Of a DNA stretch of 64,000 bases, positions 10,885-21,615 are shown one piece after another. A program made the position numbers and the translations under genes. Each line of letters opens with the position of its first letter. Within the stretch, counting starts at the first letter, position 1. The stretch is taken from contig JAJDUK010000041.1 in assembly GCA_022826665.1 (NCBI GenBank), positions 82,738-146,737 on the forward strand, written 5' to 3'. The notes under the pieces were generated by a model that worked only from the letters and a program-made list of their open reading frames with translations, did no database searches and was not told where the DNA came from. This DNA comes from Alphaproteobacteria bacterium. Its GTDB lineage: Bacteria > Pseudomonadota > Alphaproteobacteria > UBA828.

Positions 10885-11673
10885 ATGCAAGAACCCCCAC
10901 CGCCAACGCTGCTGAGGCGCGAGGGCCACGAGACCATCGCCTACCGGGCGATGGCAGGCAGCACGCCGGGCGTGATGTTCTGCGGCGGCTTCATGTCGGA
11001 CATGACGGGCACCAAGGCCACGGCGCTGGAGGCCCATTGCCGTCGCACGGGCCGCGCCTACGTGCGCTTCGACTACGCCGGCCACGGTGAATCGGGCGGC
11101 GCGTTTCGGGACGGCACCATCGGCGGCTGGCGGGACGACGCGCTGGCGGTGCTCGACCGCGTGGCCAGCGGCCCGCAGGTCCTGGTCGGCTCCAGCATGG
11201 GCGGCTGGATCGTGCTGCTGCTCGCGCTGGTGCGGCCCGAGCGCGTCGCCGGACTCGTCGGAGTCGCGGCGGCACCCGATTTCACCGAAGACCTCATCTG
11301 GTCCGCGCTTGACGACGAAGGGCGGCGGACCCTCGCCGAGGCCGGCGAAATCGTGATGCCCTGCGACTATGGCGAAGACCCCTATCCCATCACGATAGGC
11401 CTGATCGAGGAGGGGCGCGATCACCTGCTGCTGCGCGCGCCAATCGCGATCGGCTGCCCCATTCACCTGCTGCAGGGCATGCGTGACGACGATGTGCCCT
11501 GGCGCACCGCGCTCCAAATCGCCGAGTTGGTCGAAAGCGAGCGCGTCACGGTCGAGCTGGTGAAGGACGGCGACCACCGCCTCTCGCGCGACGAGGATCT
11601 AGCCCGGCTTACCGCCGCTGTGGAGGGAATCGCCGGAGCAAGTGCCGCTTCAAATCATGGTGAGTGCGCGTGA
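10885..11673 (+). CDS. Alpha/beta hydrolase
   Basis: 262 residues. The nucleophile elbow GSSMGG, preceded by beta-strand PQVLV, and the late HRL segment (KDGDHRLSRDED) give the serine-hydrolase triad; the acidic residue is likely in QGMRDDDVPW. RFDYAGHGESGG contributes the usual oxyanion-side region. The sequence resembles the ABHD10-like thioesterase/esterase branch. It is 41 bp downstream of boxB on the same strand and may be part of the box operon, for example removing acyl groups from dead-end CoA or ester intermediates. Substrate unknown. I chose the ATG at 10885; the frame is open further upstream but overlaps boxB. Confidence 0.8.
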   Translation: MQEPPPPTLLRREGHETIAYRAMAGSTPGVMFCGGFMSDMTGTKATALEAHCRRTGRAYVRFDYAGHGESGGAFRDGTIGGWRDDALAVLDRVASGPQVLVGSSMGGWIVLLLALVRPERVAGLVGVAAAPDFTEDLIWSALDDEGRRTLAEAGEIVMPCDYGEDPYPITIGLIEEGRDHLLLRAPIAIGCPIHLLQGMRDDDVPWRTALQIAELVESERVTVELVKDGDHRLSRDEDLARLTAAVEGIAGASAASNHGECA

Positions 11674-11746
11674 CCGCGCTAGGCAGGGCGCTCTGAGGTT
11701 ACTATCTATGCCCGAGCAGACGGCTGGCAGAGATGGAGCGACAGCC

Positions 11747-12328
11747 ATGAAGAAAATTGGAATTTTGGTGCGCCTCACCGCCGCCGTCGCCGTGCTCGGC
11801 GCAGTGCTTTACGGCGGCGCCCTGCTTGCCGCCGACGGGGAGACGCTACGCTCCCTCGACAAGCGCGTTGACGGGAGCCCCATCCTCAATCTGGTCGTGA
11901 CCGACGGGCCGATGGAGCCGCCGCCCATCGCCTTCATCGACGAGGCCGGCGAAGAGAAGAGCCTCGCCGACTATCGCGGCACGCCTGTCGCCGTTCATTT
12001 CTGGGCCACATGGTGCTTCCCCTGCCGCGCCGAGATGCCAACGATGGACGCCCTGCAGCGGGAGCTTGGGGACGACCTGGTGATCCTTCCGCTCTCGCTC
12101 GACCGCGGCGGTGCCGAGCTCGTGCGCAGGTATTACAACGACCACGACCTCACCACGCTGCCGATCTTCATCGACGAGAAGATGAAGGCGGGGCGTGCGC
12201 TCCGGGTGCACGGCATCCCCGCCACTGTCTTCTTCGACGGCGAGGGCGCGGAGGTCGCGCGCGTGCTCGGCGATCGACACTGGGACGACCCGGACGTGAT
12301 CGAGCTGGTGCGCCACATCGTCGAGTAG
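11747..12328 (+). CDS. TlpA-like thiol:disulfide oxidoreductase
   Basis: 193 residues. An N-terminal hydrophobic segment (residues 5-28, after MKK) anchors or exports the protein; the thioredoxin fold lies in the periplasm. The redox motif is WCFPC, Cys90 and Cys93, within HFWATWCFPCRAEMP. The cis-proline region is HGIPATVFF. Members reduce cysteine pairs in apocytochrome c or copper proteins. The next gene, 40 bp downstream, is ccdA, which would pass electrons across the membrane to this protein, so the two form a functional pair. A GGAG lies upstream of the ATG at 11747. Confidence 0.88.
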   Translation: MKKIGILVRLTAAVAVLGAVLYGGALLAADGETLRSLDKRVDGSPILNLVVTDGPMEPPPIAFIDEAGEEKSLADYRGTPVAVHFWATWCFPCRAEMPTMDALQRELGDDLVILPLSLDRGGAELVRRYYNDHDLTTLPIFIDEKMKAGRALRVHGIPATVFFDGEGAEVARVLGDRHWDDPDVIELVRHIVE

Positions 12329-12368
12329 CGGCGCAGGCACGGGGACACCCCTCGCGGGGTCGGCGATC

Positions 12369-13109
12369 ATGGAACTTTCCGCCATCGGCATCGTCTCGGT
12401 CTTCGTCGCCGGGCTGATCTCCTTCCTCTCGCCCTGCGTCCTGCCGCTGGTGCCGGGGTACGTCTCCTACGTCGCTGGCGGCTCGCTCGAGGAGCTGAGG
12501 GACGAGGAGGGACTCTCCCGCAGGCGACTTGCGGCGCTGATGCTGAGTGCGTTCTTCGTCCTCGGCTTCACGACGGTCTTCGTGGCCCTCGGGGCGAGCG
12601 CGAGCGCGGTGGGCGGCTTCCTGCTCCAGCACAAGACAATTTTCGAATATGTTGCAGGCGCCGTAATCATCGTCTTCGGCGTCTACCTCACGGGCCTGAT
12701 CAGAATCCCGTTCTTCGAACGTGAGGCGCGCTTCGTCGGCCGTCTCGCGGGCGGCAAGCCGGCGAGCGCGTTCCTGCTGGGCGCTGCATTCGCCTTCGGC
12801 TGGACTCCCTGCATCGGCCCGGTGCTGGGCGGCATCCTCACCCTCACAGCGACCTCCGCCGATGTCGGCCTCGGCGTCGGCCTGCTGGCGGTCTATTCGC
12901 TGGGGCTCGGGGTGCCGTTCCTGATCGCGGCGGCGTTCACCGGCTTCTTCCTCCGCCACATGAGGCGCATCCGCAGGATCAGCAGGCCACTGCAGATCGG
13001 CGCCGGAGTCATTCTGGTGGCCATGGGGGCAGCCTTGATTACCGGCTACCTCAGCTCCTTCGCCTTCTGGCTGCTCGAAGCCTTCCCCGGTCTCGCCGCG
13101 ATCGGGTAA
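12369..13109 (+). CDS. ccdA: Cytochrome c biogenesis protein CcdA
   Basis: 246 residues with six predicted membrane helices. It carries reducing equivalents from cytoplasmic thioredoxin to periplasmic thiol proteins. The two redox cysteines are in SFLSPCVLPLVPGYVSY (helix 1) and FAFGWTPCIGPVLGGIL (helix 4), each in the family Pro-Cys / Pro-Cys-Ile-Gly-Pro context. It follows the TlpA-like gene, its likely electron acceptor. It converges with the merR gene; a hairpin between them may terminate both. Confidence 0.93.
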   Translation: MELSAIGIVSVFVAGLISFLSPCVLPLVPGYVSYVAGGSLEELRDEEGLSRRRLAALMLSAFFVLGFTTVFVALGASASAVGGFLLQHKTIFEYVAGAVIIVFGVYLTGLIRIPFFEREARFVGRLAGGKPASAFLLGAAFAFGWTPCIGPVLGGILTLTATSADVGLGVGLLAVYSLGLGVPFLIAAAFTGFFLRHMRRIRRISRPLQIGAGVILVAMGAALITGYLSSFAFWLLEAFPGLAAIG

Positions 13110-13121
13110 TCGGGAATACCG

Positions 13122-13144
13122 GACGCCCCGCCTAGCCGGGCGTC
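13122..13144. terminator. Hairpin between convergent ccdA and merR
   Basis: A 7-bp perfect inverted repeat, GACGCCC at 13122-13128 and GGGCGTC at 13138-13144, separated by 9 bases. It lies in the 50-bp gap between the stop codons of two convergent genes, the position expected of a bidirectional terminator. There is no following T-run on either strand, so intrinsic termination is uncertain. Confidence 0.4.
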
Positions 13145-13159
13145 GGCGCGGAGAGTGTG

Positions 13160-13573
13160 TCAGGACCGGGTGCGGCCGCGCAGCAGGTCGCGAAGAACGC
13201 AAAGCTCGTCCAGCACTTGGGCGGCTTTGGCGCGATCTTCGGGAGCGAGAGGGCTTTCCTCCTCGATCCCATCGGGCAATAGAGGTGGGGCGCCCGGTCT
13301 CGAGGCCCGCTCGCGCAGCAGCTTCTGCACGCCGCGCACGGTATATCCCTCGGCGTGAAGCAAGTGCCGGATATGGCGCAGCAGTGCCACATCCTCGGGC
13401 CGGTAGTAGCGGCGTCCGCCGCCCCGCTTCAGTGGCCTGACCTGCGGGAACTTGGTCTCCCAGAAGCGCAGGACATGCTGCGGTACGGCAAGCTCTTCGG
13501 AGACCTCGCCGATGGTGCGGAACGCATCCGGCGATTTCGGAACACCCGCGCTTGCGGGCTCGGCGCCTGGCAT
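13160..13573 (-). CDS. MerR-family transcriptional regulator
   Basis: 137 residues. The MerR winged helix begins at [20 protein letters not shown] and continues with the second arm [19 protein letters not shown]. The remainder is a short coiled region and a polar tail without the cysteines of metal-sensing MerR proteins. Its start is only 3 bp from the ihfA stop, and the ihfA-merR pair is conserved in alphaproteobacteria, so the two are co-transcribed. Targets and inducer are unknown. Confidence 0.88.
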   Translation of the reverse strand: MPGAEPASAGVPKSPDAFRTIGEVSEELAVPQHVLRFWETKFPQVRPLKRGGGRRYYRPEDVALLRHIRHLLHAEGYTVRGVQKLLRERASRPGAPPLLPDGIEEESPLAPEDRAKAAQVLDELCVLRDLLRGRTRS

Positions 13574-13576
13574 CGC

Positions 13577-13945
13577 CTAGGAAGAGGCCGGCCCGTCGGG
13601 CCGTTCGCTATCCAGAACTATCTCCAGGCCCTCGCCCTCCTCGAGGGGCGCGAGCGAGCCATTGATGCGGTCCTTCAACACGTGTGAGGCGCGGAAGACC
13701 AGCACGCGCCGCGGCAGGATGGGCACCTCTTCACCGGTCTTGGGGTTGCGACCGATACGCTGGCCCTTCATGCGCGCGCTGAAGCTGCCGAAGGAAGAAA
13801 TCTTCACCGGCTCGCCGCGCGCGAGCGCGTCGGCGATCAGGCCGAGGACCGATTCGACCAGATCAGCAGATTCCTTCCGTGACAGGCCGATTTCGCGGAA
13901 GACAGCCTCGGCGAGATCGGCGCGGGTGACCGTTCGCCCGGCCAT
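13577..13945 (-). CDS. ihfA: Integration host factor subunit alpha
   Basis: 122 residues. DNA-bending protein that works as a heterodimer with IhfB. The start [20 protein letters not shown], the region [20 protein letters not shown] with the DNA-intercalating beta-arm ([12 protein letters not shown]), and the following [16 protein letters not shown] match the family. A good GGGAG lies upstream of the ATG at 13945. The C-terminal extension of about 20 acidic residues after the core is common in alphaproteobacteria. It sits downstream of fabH with a 115-bp gap and upstream of merR. Confidence 0.94.
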   Translation of the reverse strand: MAGRTVTRADLAEAVFREIGLSRKESADLVESVLGLIADALARGEPVKISSFGSFSARMKGQRIGRNPKTGEEVPILPRRVLVFRASHVLKDRINGSLAPLEEGEGLEIVLDSERPDGPASS

Positions 13946-14060
13946 TGTCTCCCGCCTCCCTTTATGTCCGCACCACGGTACTGCCTCGGCGCCCAAGCGT
14001 CAACCGTCGTGCGCACGCCAAACCGGGGCCTATGCACAATTGTTGGGCCGGTACAGCGGT

Positions 14061-15032
14061 TTAGAGGCGAATGACGCCGGCGCCCCAGACCAGACCGCCG
14101 CCAATCGCCTCCACAACCAGCAGATCGCCCGGCTCAATTCGCCCGTCGTCGATGCCGGCCTTGAGCGCGAGCGGGATGGAGGCAGACGAGGTATTGGCGT
14201 GGCGGTCCACGGTCACGATCGTCTTTTCCGCCGGAATTCCGAGCTTCTTGCCGGTCGCGTCGATGATCCGACGGTTGGCCTGATGGGGAACCAGCCAGTC
14301 GACGTCGTCTGCGCCGACGCCTGCGGCATCCAGCGCCTCGCCCGCGATTTCCGCAAGGTTCGCCACGGCATGGCGAAAGACCTCGCGTCCCTGCATTCGC
14401 AGGTAACCGGAGGTCTGGGTGGAGGAGACACCGCCGTCCACATAGAGCGCCTGGTAATGGCGCCCGTCGGAGCGCATGCGGACCGCAAGCACGCCCCGGT
14501 CAGCCGTGGTCCCGGTGCCGGTATCCGCGCGCAGCACGGCGGCGCCCGCGCCATCGCCGAAGAGCACGCAGGTCTGGCGGTCGTCCCAGTCGAGGATGCG
14601 TGAATAGGTTTCGGCGCCGATGATGAGCGCCGTGTCGGCCGCGCCGCTTCGGACCATGCTGTCGGCCACTGATAGCGCGCAAACGAAGCCCGCGCACACG
14701 GCCTGGACATCGAAGGCGATGCCGCCGGTCATGCCGAGCCTGGCCTGCACCTTGGTCGCGGTAGCGGGAAAGGTGTTGTCCGGTGTGGACGTCGCCAACA
14801 CCACGAGGTCGAGAGAGTCCGCGCTGACGCCTGCTGCTTCAAGCGCTGCCCGGCTCGCCTCGCAAGCGAGATCGGAGGTCAGCTGGTCATCGGCCGCCAC
14901 GTGCCGCTGCCTGATGCCGGTGCGGGTCTTGATCCACTCGTCGCTGGTGTCGATGCGCGTGCTGAGCTCGTCGTTGCTGAGCACGCGCTCGGGAAGATAG
15001 GCGCCGCAGCCGACCAGCCGGGAGCGGCGCAT
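14061..15032 (-). CDS. fabH: 3-oxoacyl-[acyl-carrier-protein] synthase III
   Basis: 323 residues. Starts fatty acid synthesis by condensing an acyl-CoA with malonyl-ACP. The triad is visible: Cys in [12 protein letters not shown], His in [11 protein letters not shown], Asn in [13 protein letters not shown]. The stop of plsX lies 2 bp upstream of its start, and the plsX-fabH-ihfA order is the standard alphaproteobacterial arrangement. The gene is full length. Confidence 0.95.
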   Translation of the reverse strand: MRRSRLVGCGAYLPERVLSNDELSTRIDTSDEWIKTRTGIRQRHVAADDQLTSDLACEASRAALEAAGVSADSLDLVVLATSTPDNTFPATATKVQARLGMTGGIAFDVQAVCAGFVCALSVADSMVRSGAADTALIIGAETYSRILDWDDRQTCVLFGDGAGAAVLRADTGTGTTADRGVLAVRMRSDGRHYQALYVDGGVSSTQTSGYLRMQGREVFRHAVANLAEIAGEALDAAGVGADDVDWLVPHQANRRIIDATGKKLGIPAEKTIVTVDRHANTSSASIPLALKAGIDDGRIEPGDLLVVEAIGGGLVWGAGVIRL

Positions 15033-15034
15033 GG

Positions 15035-16087
15035 CTAGAGCGCGGCCCTCTTCGGCTCCGGCAGGGCGGCAAGCTGGAGGCGCGACAGCTCGTCGATGAT
15101 CTTGGGATTGATCCCCTGGCTCACCATGTCGAAGGCGACGCCGATGGCATTGGCGAAGCCCTTGTGATCGGTGCCGCCGTGGCTCTTCACCACGACCCCG
15201 TTCACGCCCAGGAACATGGCACCGTTGTAGGCGCGGGGGTCGACCCGCTCCCGGAGCAACCGGAGCGCAGGCCGCGCCAGCAAATAGCCGAGCCGCGAGA
15301 ACAGTGAGCGCCGGAAGGCGCTCTTGAGATACTCGGTGTAGAGGCGCGCCGTGCCCTCCGCCGACTTGAGCGCGATGTTGCCGGCGAAGCCGTCGGTGGC
15401 GATCACGTCGACGGTGCCGGCGGCGATGTCGTCAGCCTCGACGAAGCCGTGGAATTTGATCGGCAGCCCGGAATCCCGCAGCGTCGCGGCCGCCGTGCGT
15501 ATCGTCTCCGAGCCCTTCAGCTCCTCGGTGCCGATGTTGAGCAGGCCCACCGTGGGCTCGCGCACGCCGAGAACGTTGCGCGCGAAGACCTCCCCCATCA
15601 CGGCGAACTGCGCGAGCGTTGCCGAATCGCAATCAATATTGGCGCCGAGGTCGAGCATCACGCTCTCGCCCCGCACCGTAGGGAAGACCGATCCCATCGC
15701 GGGACGCCCGATCCCCGGCAGGGTCTTGAGCGTGACCTTGGCGAGCGCCATGAGTGCGCCGGTGTTGCCCGCCGAAACCACGCCGTCCGCCGTATTCTCC
15801 CCGACGGCGTCGATGGCGAGCCGCATGCTCGATGCCTGGCGCTGGCGCAACACCTGGACGAGCTTGTCGTTGTCGGCGATCACCTTCTCGGCATGGTGGA
15901 CGGTGCTGACGGACTTCAGGCGCTTGAATTTCGCCAAGCCCGCAGTGATGGCCGACTCCTTGCCGAAGAACTTGAAGCGGAGTTGCGGATGGCGCACGCG
16001 GGCGATGTTGGCGCCCCTGATCACCACGTCGGGAGCACCATCGCCACCCATTGCGTCGAGGGCGATTACGATCTCCGAGTTGCTCAT
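15035..16087 (-). CDS. plsX: Phosphate acyltransferase PlsX
   Basis: 350 residues. Makes acyl-phosphate from acyl-ACP for phospholipid synthesis. The N terminus [20 protein letters not shown] and the [20 protein letters not shown] segment are typical. It lies between rpmF (31 bp upstream) and fabH (2 bp downstream), all on the minus strand, giving an rpmF-plsX-fabH unit found across many bacteria. Confidence 0.95.
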   Translation of the reverse strand: MSNSEIVIALDAMGGDGAPDVVIRGANIARVRHPQLRFKFFGKESAITAGLAKFKRLKSVSTVHHAEKVIADNDKLVQVLRQRQASSMRLAIDAVGENTADGVVSAGNTGALMALAKVTLKTLPGIGRPAMGSVFPTVRGESVMLDLGANIDCDSATLAQFAVMGEVFARNVLGVREPTVGLLNIGTEELKGSETIRTAAATLRDSGLPIKFHGFVEADDIAAGTVDVIATDGFAGNIALKSAEGTARLYTEYLKSAFRRSLFSRLGYLLARPALRLLRERVDPRAYNGAMFLGVNGVVVKSHGGTDHKGFANAIGVAFDMVSQGINPKIIDELSRLQLAALPEPKRAAL

Positions 16088-16118
16088 CTGCGGGCCTTCG
16101 TGTCGGCCTGGTATGGGG

Positions 16119-16298
16119 CTAGACCTCGCCCTCGATCACCTCGCGGCCTCTGTAGTAGCCGCAGGCCCGACACACGTGGTGGGGCAGCTTGTGCTCGCCG
16201 CAATTGGGGCATTCCGTCGGGTTGACCTTGGCCAACGCGTCGTGGGAACGACGGTTGCCGCGGCGTGCGCGGGACACTTTCTTTTTTGGGACGGCCAT
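16119..16298 (-). CDS. rpmF: 50S ribosomal protein L32
   Basis: 59 residues starting [19 protein letters not shown], the invariant L32 N terminus. The zinc-ribbon cysteines are kept: CPNCGEH then CRACG, so this is the zinc-binding form, in contrast to the zinc-free L36 encoded at 21375. The frame is open upstream, but the ATG at 16298 is the family start. Gene order DUF177-rpmF-plsX is conserved. Confidence 0.95.
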   Translation of the reverse strand: MAVPKKKVSRARRGNRRSHDALAKVNPTECPNCGEHKLPHHVCRACGYYRGREVIEGEV

Positions 16299-16392
16299 GG
16301 ACAGGTTCTCATCGCTTGACTGCACGGGCACCGCGCCGCCGCTTCAACGGCAGCGCACCAATTGCGCCGGCACTACACAATAGAGTCGCACA

Positions 16393-16965
16393 TTACAACT
16401 TGCTTTTGAGTTGGCCAAGCGCCGCGAAGGGTCTGGCGTCTCCATCGTCGTCCGGCACACCCTTTTTGGGTCCATCCTCGCCCACCGCGTAGGTGAGCGG
16501 CCCGTCCGGCGCATCGGGGTGGCGCGGATAGGGGTCCAGGATAAGGGCGAGATGCTCCGACACCAGCGCGCCTACATCGATGCCGTCCTCGGGTAGTGGT
16601 TCGGCCTCGTCGCCTTCCGCCAAGACTTCGACCTCGTGCTCGGGCTGCTCGGCGGGCGGTGGCGCGTAGAGGGCGGAGACAGGCTCGTTCACCGAGCGCG
16701 GCACGGGCTCGAGCGTCACGACGCAACGCTGAACCAGCAGCGCGTCGATCGCCCCGCTCACACGGATGGCACCGTCGGTCTCGTCGGCCGGCGCGAAGCG
16801 GAGCTCCGCCGTAAGCACGTCCAACGCTAGCAGGTCCAGGCGGCACGCGAGCGCCTCCCTCTCAGCCTCGCCGGCCTCGAACGCAACAGTGAGGCCGGAG
16901 CGGCCCACCTCGTCTGCCGTGACCAGGCGCCGACCTCCGGTGCCGGTAGACGCATCGGCGCTCAT
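16393..16965 (-). CDS. DUF177 (YceD-like) protein
   Basis: 190 residues. YceD/DUF177 proteins are encoded just upstream of rpmF in most bacteria and are linked to 23S rRNA or ribosome assembly. The family core LRFAPADETDGAIRVSG is followed by a Cys-containing segment (LLVQRCVVTLEPVPR) and an acidic C-terminal half with HLALILDPYPRHP. Its ATG overlaps the stop of the upstream chaperone gene, which supports this start and co-transcription. Confidence 0.86.
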   Translation of the reverse strand: MSADASTGTGGRRLVTADEVGRSGLTVAFEAGEAEREALACRLDLLALDVLTAELRFAPADETDGAIRVSGAIDALLVQRCVVTLEPVPRSVNEPVSALYAPPPAEQPEHEVEVLAEGDEAEPLPEDGIDVGALVSEHLALILDPYPRHPDAPDGPLTYAVGEDGPKKGVPDDDGDARPFAALGQLKSKL

Positions 16966-17570
16966 TGGCCGCCTTCCGCAGCAGCCGCGAGCGGCGGTAC
17001 CGGCGGCAGCCCAACCTCGCCGCCGAGCAGCGTCTCTGCGCTTTGGCCATCGAGTGCGTCCAGAATCGTCTCGACATAGGCGGCCATCGCGAGCACGCGG
17101 GCGGCGGGCGGCGGTTCGTTGTTGAAGACGTTGCGCTCCAGCGCCTCGGCGATGGCTTGGCGGCGTTCCGCCCCCGGCGCCTGCTCGAATGCCTGGTCGT
17201 AGGCCTTGGCGCGCCCGTAGAAGGCGCGCGCCATCTGCTTCACCCGCTTGCCGACGCGCAGGTCGCCGACGCCCATCTCCCGCAGGCTTTGGTCCATGTC
17301 GTCGAACATCACGTCGAAGAGCGCCTGGCTCAGTTGCCGGCCGGCCTCCTCGCACTGGCGCAGCCTGCGCATCACCGGCACCACGTGCAGCACGATCAGA
17401 TCGAAGCGGCCATCGAGCGTGTCGGCAACCCCGCCCTCGGTGTAGAGGATCGGATCGCGCGCCTGACGTACTGCTACCGTGTAGAGGCGGCGGGCCGCCT
17501 CACGCCGGCGCTTGCGCCCCTTCAGATGGCGCCAGACGCGCCCGACCGCCATGACGGCCCGTTCCGCCAT
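16962..17570 (-). CDS. Ubiquinol-cytochrome c chaperone (CBP3/UQCC1 family)
   Basis: 202 residues. The pattern LYTVAVRQARDPILYTEGGV, VLHVVPVMRRLR and LFDVMFDDMDQSLREMGVGD matches the CBP3-like domain involved in cytochrome b / bc1 complex assembly. This gene between bamE and DUF177 is characteristic of alphaproteobacteria, the mitochondrial relatives. I use the first ATG at 17570; a second at 17552 is possible. It is divergent from bamE with about 75 bp between. Confidence 0.88.
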   Translation of the reverse strand: MAERAVMAVGRVWRHLKGRKRRREAARRLYTVAVRQARDPILYTEGGVADTLDGRFDLIVLHVVPVMRRLRQCEEAGRQLSQALFDVMFDDMDQSLREMGVGDLRVGKRVKQMARAFYGRAKAYDQAFEQAPGAERRQAIAEALERNVFNNEPPPAARVLAMAAYVETILDALDGQSAETLLGGEVGLPPVPPLAAAAEGGQ

Positions 17571-17644
17571 ACCCCGCGCGTGCCGTTGACACGCCCAGAC
17601 AACGCGCGCAGGTTGGCGCGGCTCGGCGAGCGGAGGTGGTTCCC

Positions 17645-18136
17645 ATGAGGCTCCGGCGCAGACACGCAGTGAGTGCCGCAGCGCGCGCGCCAGGCTGGCG
17701 CGGCAAACGCGCCTTGCTGGGCTGCGCGTTGGCGGCGGCGCTTGTCGCCGGCTGCACGCCGATCGTCCATCAGCAAGGCCATGTCAGCGATTCCGAAGCC
17801 TTGGCCGCGATCAAGCCCGGCGTGCAGACCCGCGCGGAGGTCGCGCGCCTGCTGGGCACGCCGTCGGCGGTGGGGACCTTCGACGACGCGCGCTGGTACT
17901 ACATCAGCCGCCGCACGGAGACGGAGGCGTTCAACGCGCCCGAATTGGTCGACCAAAGCGTCATCGTGATCGCCTTCGACGAGAGCGGCGTCGTGGCCGA
18001 GGTCACGTCGGTATCGACCGAAGAGGCGCGCGCAGTCGTGCCGGTCGACGAGGAGACCGCGACGCGCGGCCGCGAGCTCGGCCTGCTGGAGCAGCTTTTC
18101 GGCAACATCGGCCGGCCGGCTCCGAGAAGCCAGTAG
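17645..18136 (+). CDS. bamE: Outer membrane assembly lipoprotein BamE (SmpA/OmlA family)
   Basis: 163 residues. After a basic N terminus and hydrophobic stretch, the lipobox LVAGC places the acylated Cys at about residue 37. The BamE core has the Lys-Pro-Gly turn IKPGVQTRAEVARLLGTPS and WYYISRRTE. It assists the Bam complex in beta-barrel insertion. CGGAGG at 17631-17636 is well spaced for the ATG at 17645, preferred over the GTG at 17636. The C-terminal ~30 residues after the core are an extension seen in alphaproteobacteria. Confidence 0.9.
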   Translation: MRLRRRHAVSAAARAPGWRGKRALLGCALAAALVAGCTPIVHQQGHVSDSEALAAIKPGVQTRAEVARLLGTPSAVGTFDDARWYYISRRTETEAFNAPELVDQSVIVIAFDESGVVAEVTSVSTEEARAVVPVDEETATRGRELGLLEQLFGNIGRPAPRSQ

Positions 18137-18177
18137 GGCGGCTTCCCCCGTCGCTTCCCCTCCCGCGCTTCGGTGCA

Positions 18178-20271
<2,094 letters not shown>

Positions 20272-20454
20272 GGTGGCAACCTCGTTGAGCGATGGGGAGG
20301 AAGGCACTTGTGCACGCGAGTGCGCACGCCGGGGCGGCCCGCCGGCGCGGCGGAAATTAGAAGAAGAGCGCGTCGAACGCAACCGTTCCACCGGGCTGGT
20401 ACAGCCTGGGGGCATTGGTATAGTGCGCGCGGTTTCAGACCCGGGAGAAGACCG

Positions 20455-21309
20455 ATGAAGCTGTTGCGTGTTGGCGAGGCGGGCGCCGAGCGGCCGGCCG
20501 TGATGCTGGATGACGGAACCATCATCGACGCATCGAGCGCGGTCGGCGAAATCGACGGCGCCTGGCTCGAAGGCGGCGGCGTCGACCGGCTGGCGAAAGC
20601 TCTGGCAAACGGCACCGATCGCTTCCCGAGCGTCGAGCCCGGCATACGGATCGGCCCGCCGGTGGCGCGGCCCGGCCACATCATCGCCATCGGCCTCAAC
20701 TTCGCCGACCACGCCAAGGAGGCGGGGATGGATATTCCGACCGAGCCGGTGGTCTTCTCCAAGGCACCGAGCTCCTACAGCGGGCCGGACGACGATGTGC
20801 TGATCCCGCGCGGCAGCACGAAGACCGACTGGGAGGTCGAACTCGGCGTGGTAATCGGCCGCACCTGCGAGTATCTGCCCGACGAGGCGGCGGCGCTCGA
20901 CCATGTCGCCGGGTACTGCATCTGCAACGATGTCTCCGAGCGCGACTTCCAGCTCCAACGCGGCCCCACCTGGATCAAGGGCAAGTCGGCCCGGACCTTC
21001 TGCCCGACCGGGCCGTGGCTGGTCACGCCCGACGAGATCGCCGATCCGCAGAGCCTCGCCATGTCGCTCACGGTGAACGGCGAGGTGCGCCAGACCGGCA
21101 GCACGGCCACGATGATCTTCGGCGTGGCCCACCTCGTCCACTATCTCAGCCAGTTCATGGTGCTGGATGCCGGCGATCTGATCTCGACCGGCACCCCGCC
21201 CGGCGTCGGCATGGGCATGAAGCCGCCGGTCTATCTCGAGCCCGGTGACGTGATGGAACTGGAGATCGAGGGCCTCGGCCGCCAGCGTCAGACGGTCCGC
21301 CAGGCGTAG
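20455..21309 (+). CDS. Fumarylacetoacetate hydrolase-family protein
   Basis: 284 residues. The C-terminal catalytic domain has metal ligands in [16 protein letters not shown], where two Glu are expected, followed by [13 protein letters not shown] with the Asp. The N-terminal ~60 residues form the small FAH_N-like domain. Family members hydrolyse C-C bonds or decarboxylate acylpyruvates and related diketo acids in aromatic degradation. Here there is no aromatic catabolic operon directly around it, so the substrate is unknown. GGGAGAAG precedes the ATG at 20455. A TATAGT at 20419-20424 may be its -10 box, but the -35 is weak. Confidence 0.87.
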   Translation: MKLLRVGEAGAERPAVMLDDGTIIDASSAVGEIDGAWLEGGGVDRLAKALANGTDRFPSVEPGIRIGPPVARPGHIIAIGLNFADHAKEAGMDIPTEPVVFSKAPSSYSGPDDDVLIPRGSTKTDWEVELGVVIGRTCEYLPDEAAALDHVAGYCICNDVSERDFQLQRGPTWIKGKSARTFCPTGPWLVTPDEIADPQSLAMSLTVNGEVRQTGSTATMIFGVAHLVHYLSQFMVLDAGDLISTGTPPGVGMGMKPPVYLEPGDVMELEIEGLGRQRQTVRQA

Positions 21310-21319
21310 GCCGGACCGA

Positions 21320-21348
21320 TTGACAGGGGCGAAGGCGCTCCCTATGGT
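21320..21348 (+). promoter_or_regulatory. Sigma70-type promoter of rpmJ
   Basis: A perfect -35 TTGACA at 21320-21325, a 17-bp spacer, and TATGGT at 21343-21348. It sits just after the upstream FAH-family stop and 27 bp before the rpmJ start codon. This is one of the clearest housekeeping promoters in the window. Confidence 0.7.
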
Positions 21349-21374
21349 GCGCCGCCCTGCCGGGAGAGGATGAG

Positions 21375-21500
21375 ATGAAGGTCTTCAACTCGTTGCGCGC
21401 CGCCAAGAAGCGCCACAAGGATTGCCAGATCGTGCGGCGCAAGGGGCGCGTGCTGGTCATCAACAAGCGCAACCCGCGCTTCAAGGCGCGCCAGGGCTGA
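21375..21500 (+). CDS. rpmJ: 50S ribosomal protein L36 (zinc-free form)
   Basis: 41 residues, beginning [20 protein letters not shown] and ending [10 protein letters not shown]. This is the L36 type without the Cys-Cys-Cys-His zinc ribbon; only one Cys is present. That form is usual for alphaproteobacteria, so it need not be a zinc-starvation paralogue. GGGAGAGGATGAG just upstream provides the Shine-Dalgarno. It has its own promoter and is not in a ribosomal operon. Confidence 0.93.
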   Translation: MKVFNSLRAAKKRHKDCQIVRRKGRVLVINKRNPRFKARQG

Positions 21501-21615
21501 CCGCACCGGGCTGCTCCGGCTCACCGCCGCCTCGCATTGACGGGCGGCACGTGCGCACCGACAATCCGTCACGCTCACAAGGGAGGGTCCTCGCCGGGCT
21601 CCGAAAGGTGCTGCC

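Noticed and set aside
12347-12360. Short hairpin ACCCC-TCGC-GGGGT between the TlpA-like gene and ccdA as a terminator
   Set aside because: Only five base pairs and no T-run; the two genes are functionally paired and probably co-transcribed.
20272-21141. A long N-terminal extension of the pyrophosphatase
   Set aside because: The extra codons are antisense to the fumarylacetoacetase-family gene. The family start is the ATG at 20271.
21375-21500. Zinc-free L36 as a Zur-controlled replacement protein
   Set aside because: Alphaproteobacteria normally have this form as their only L36, and its promoter shows no Zur-like site.
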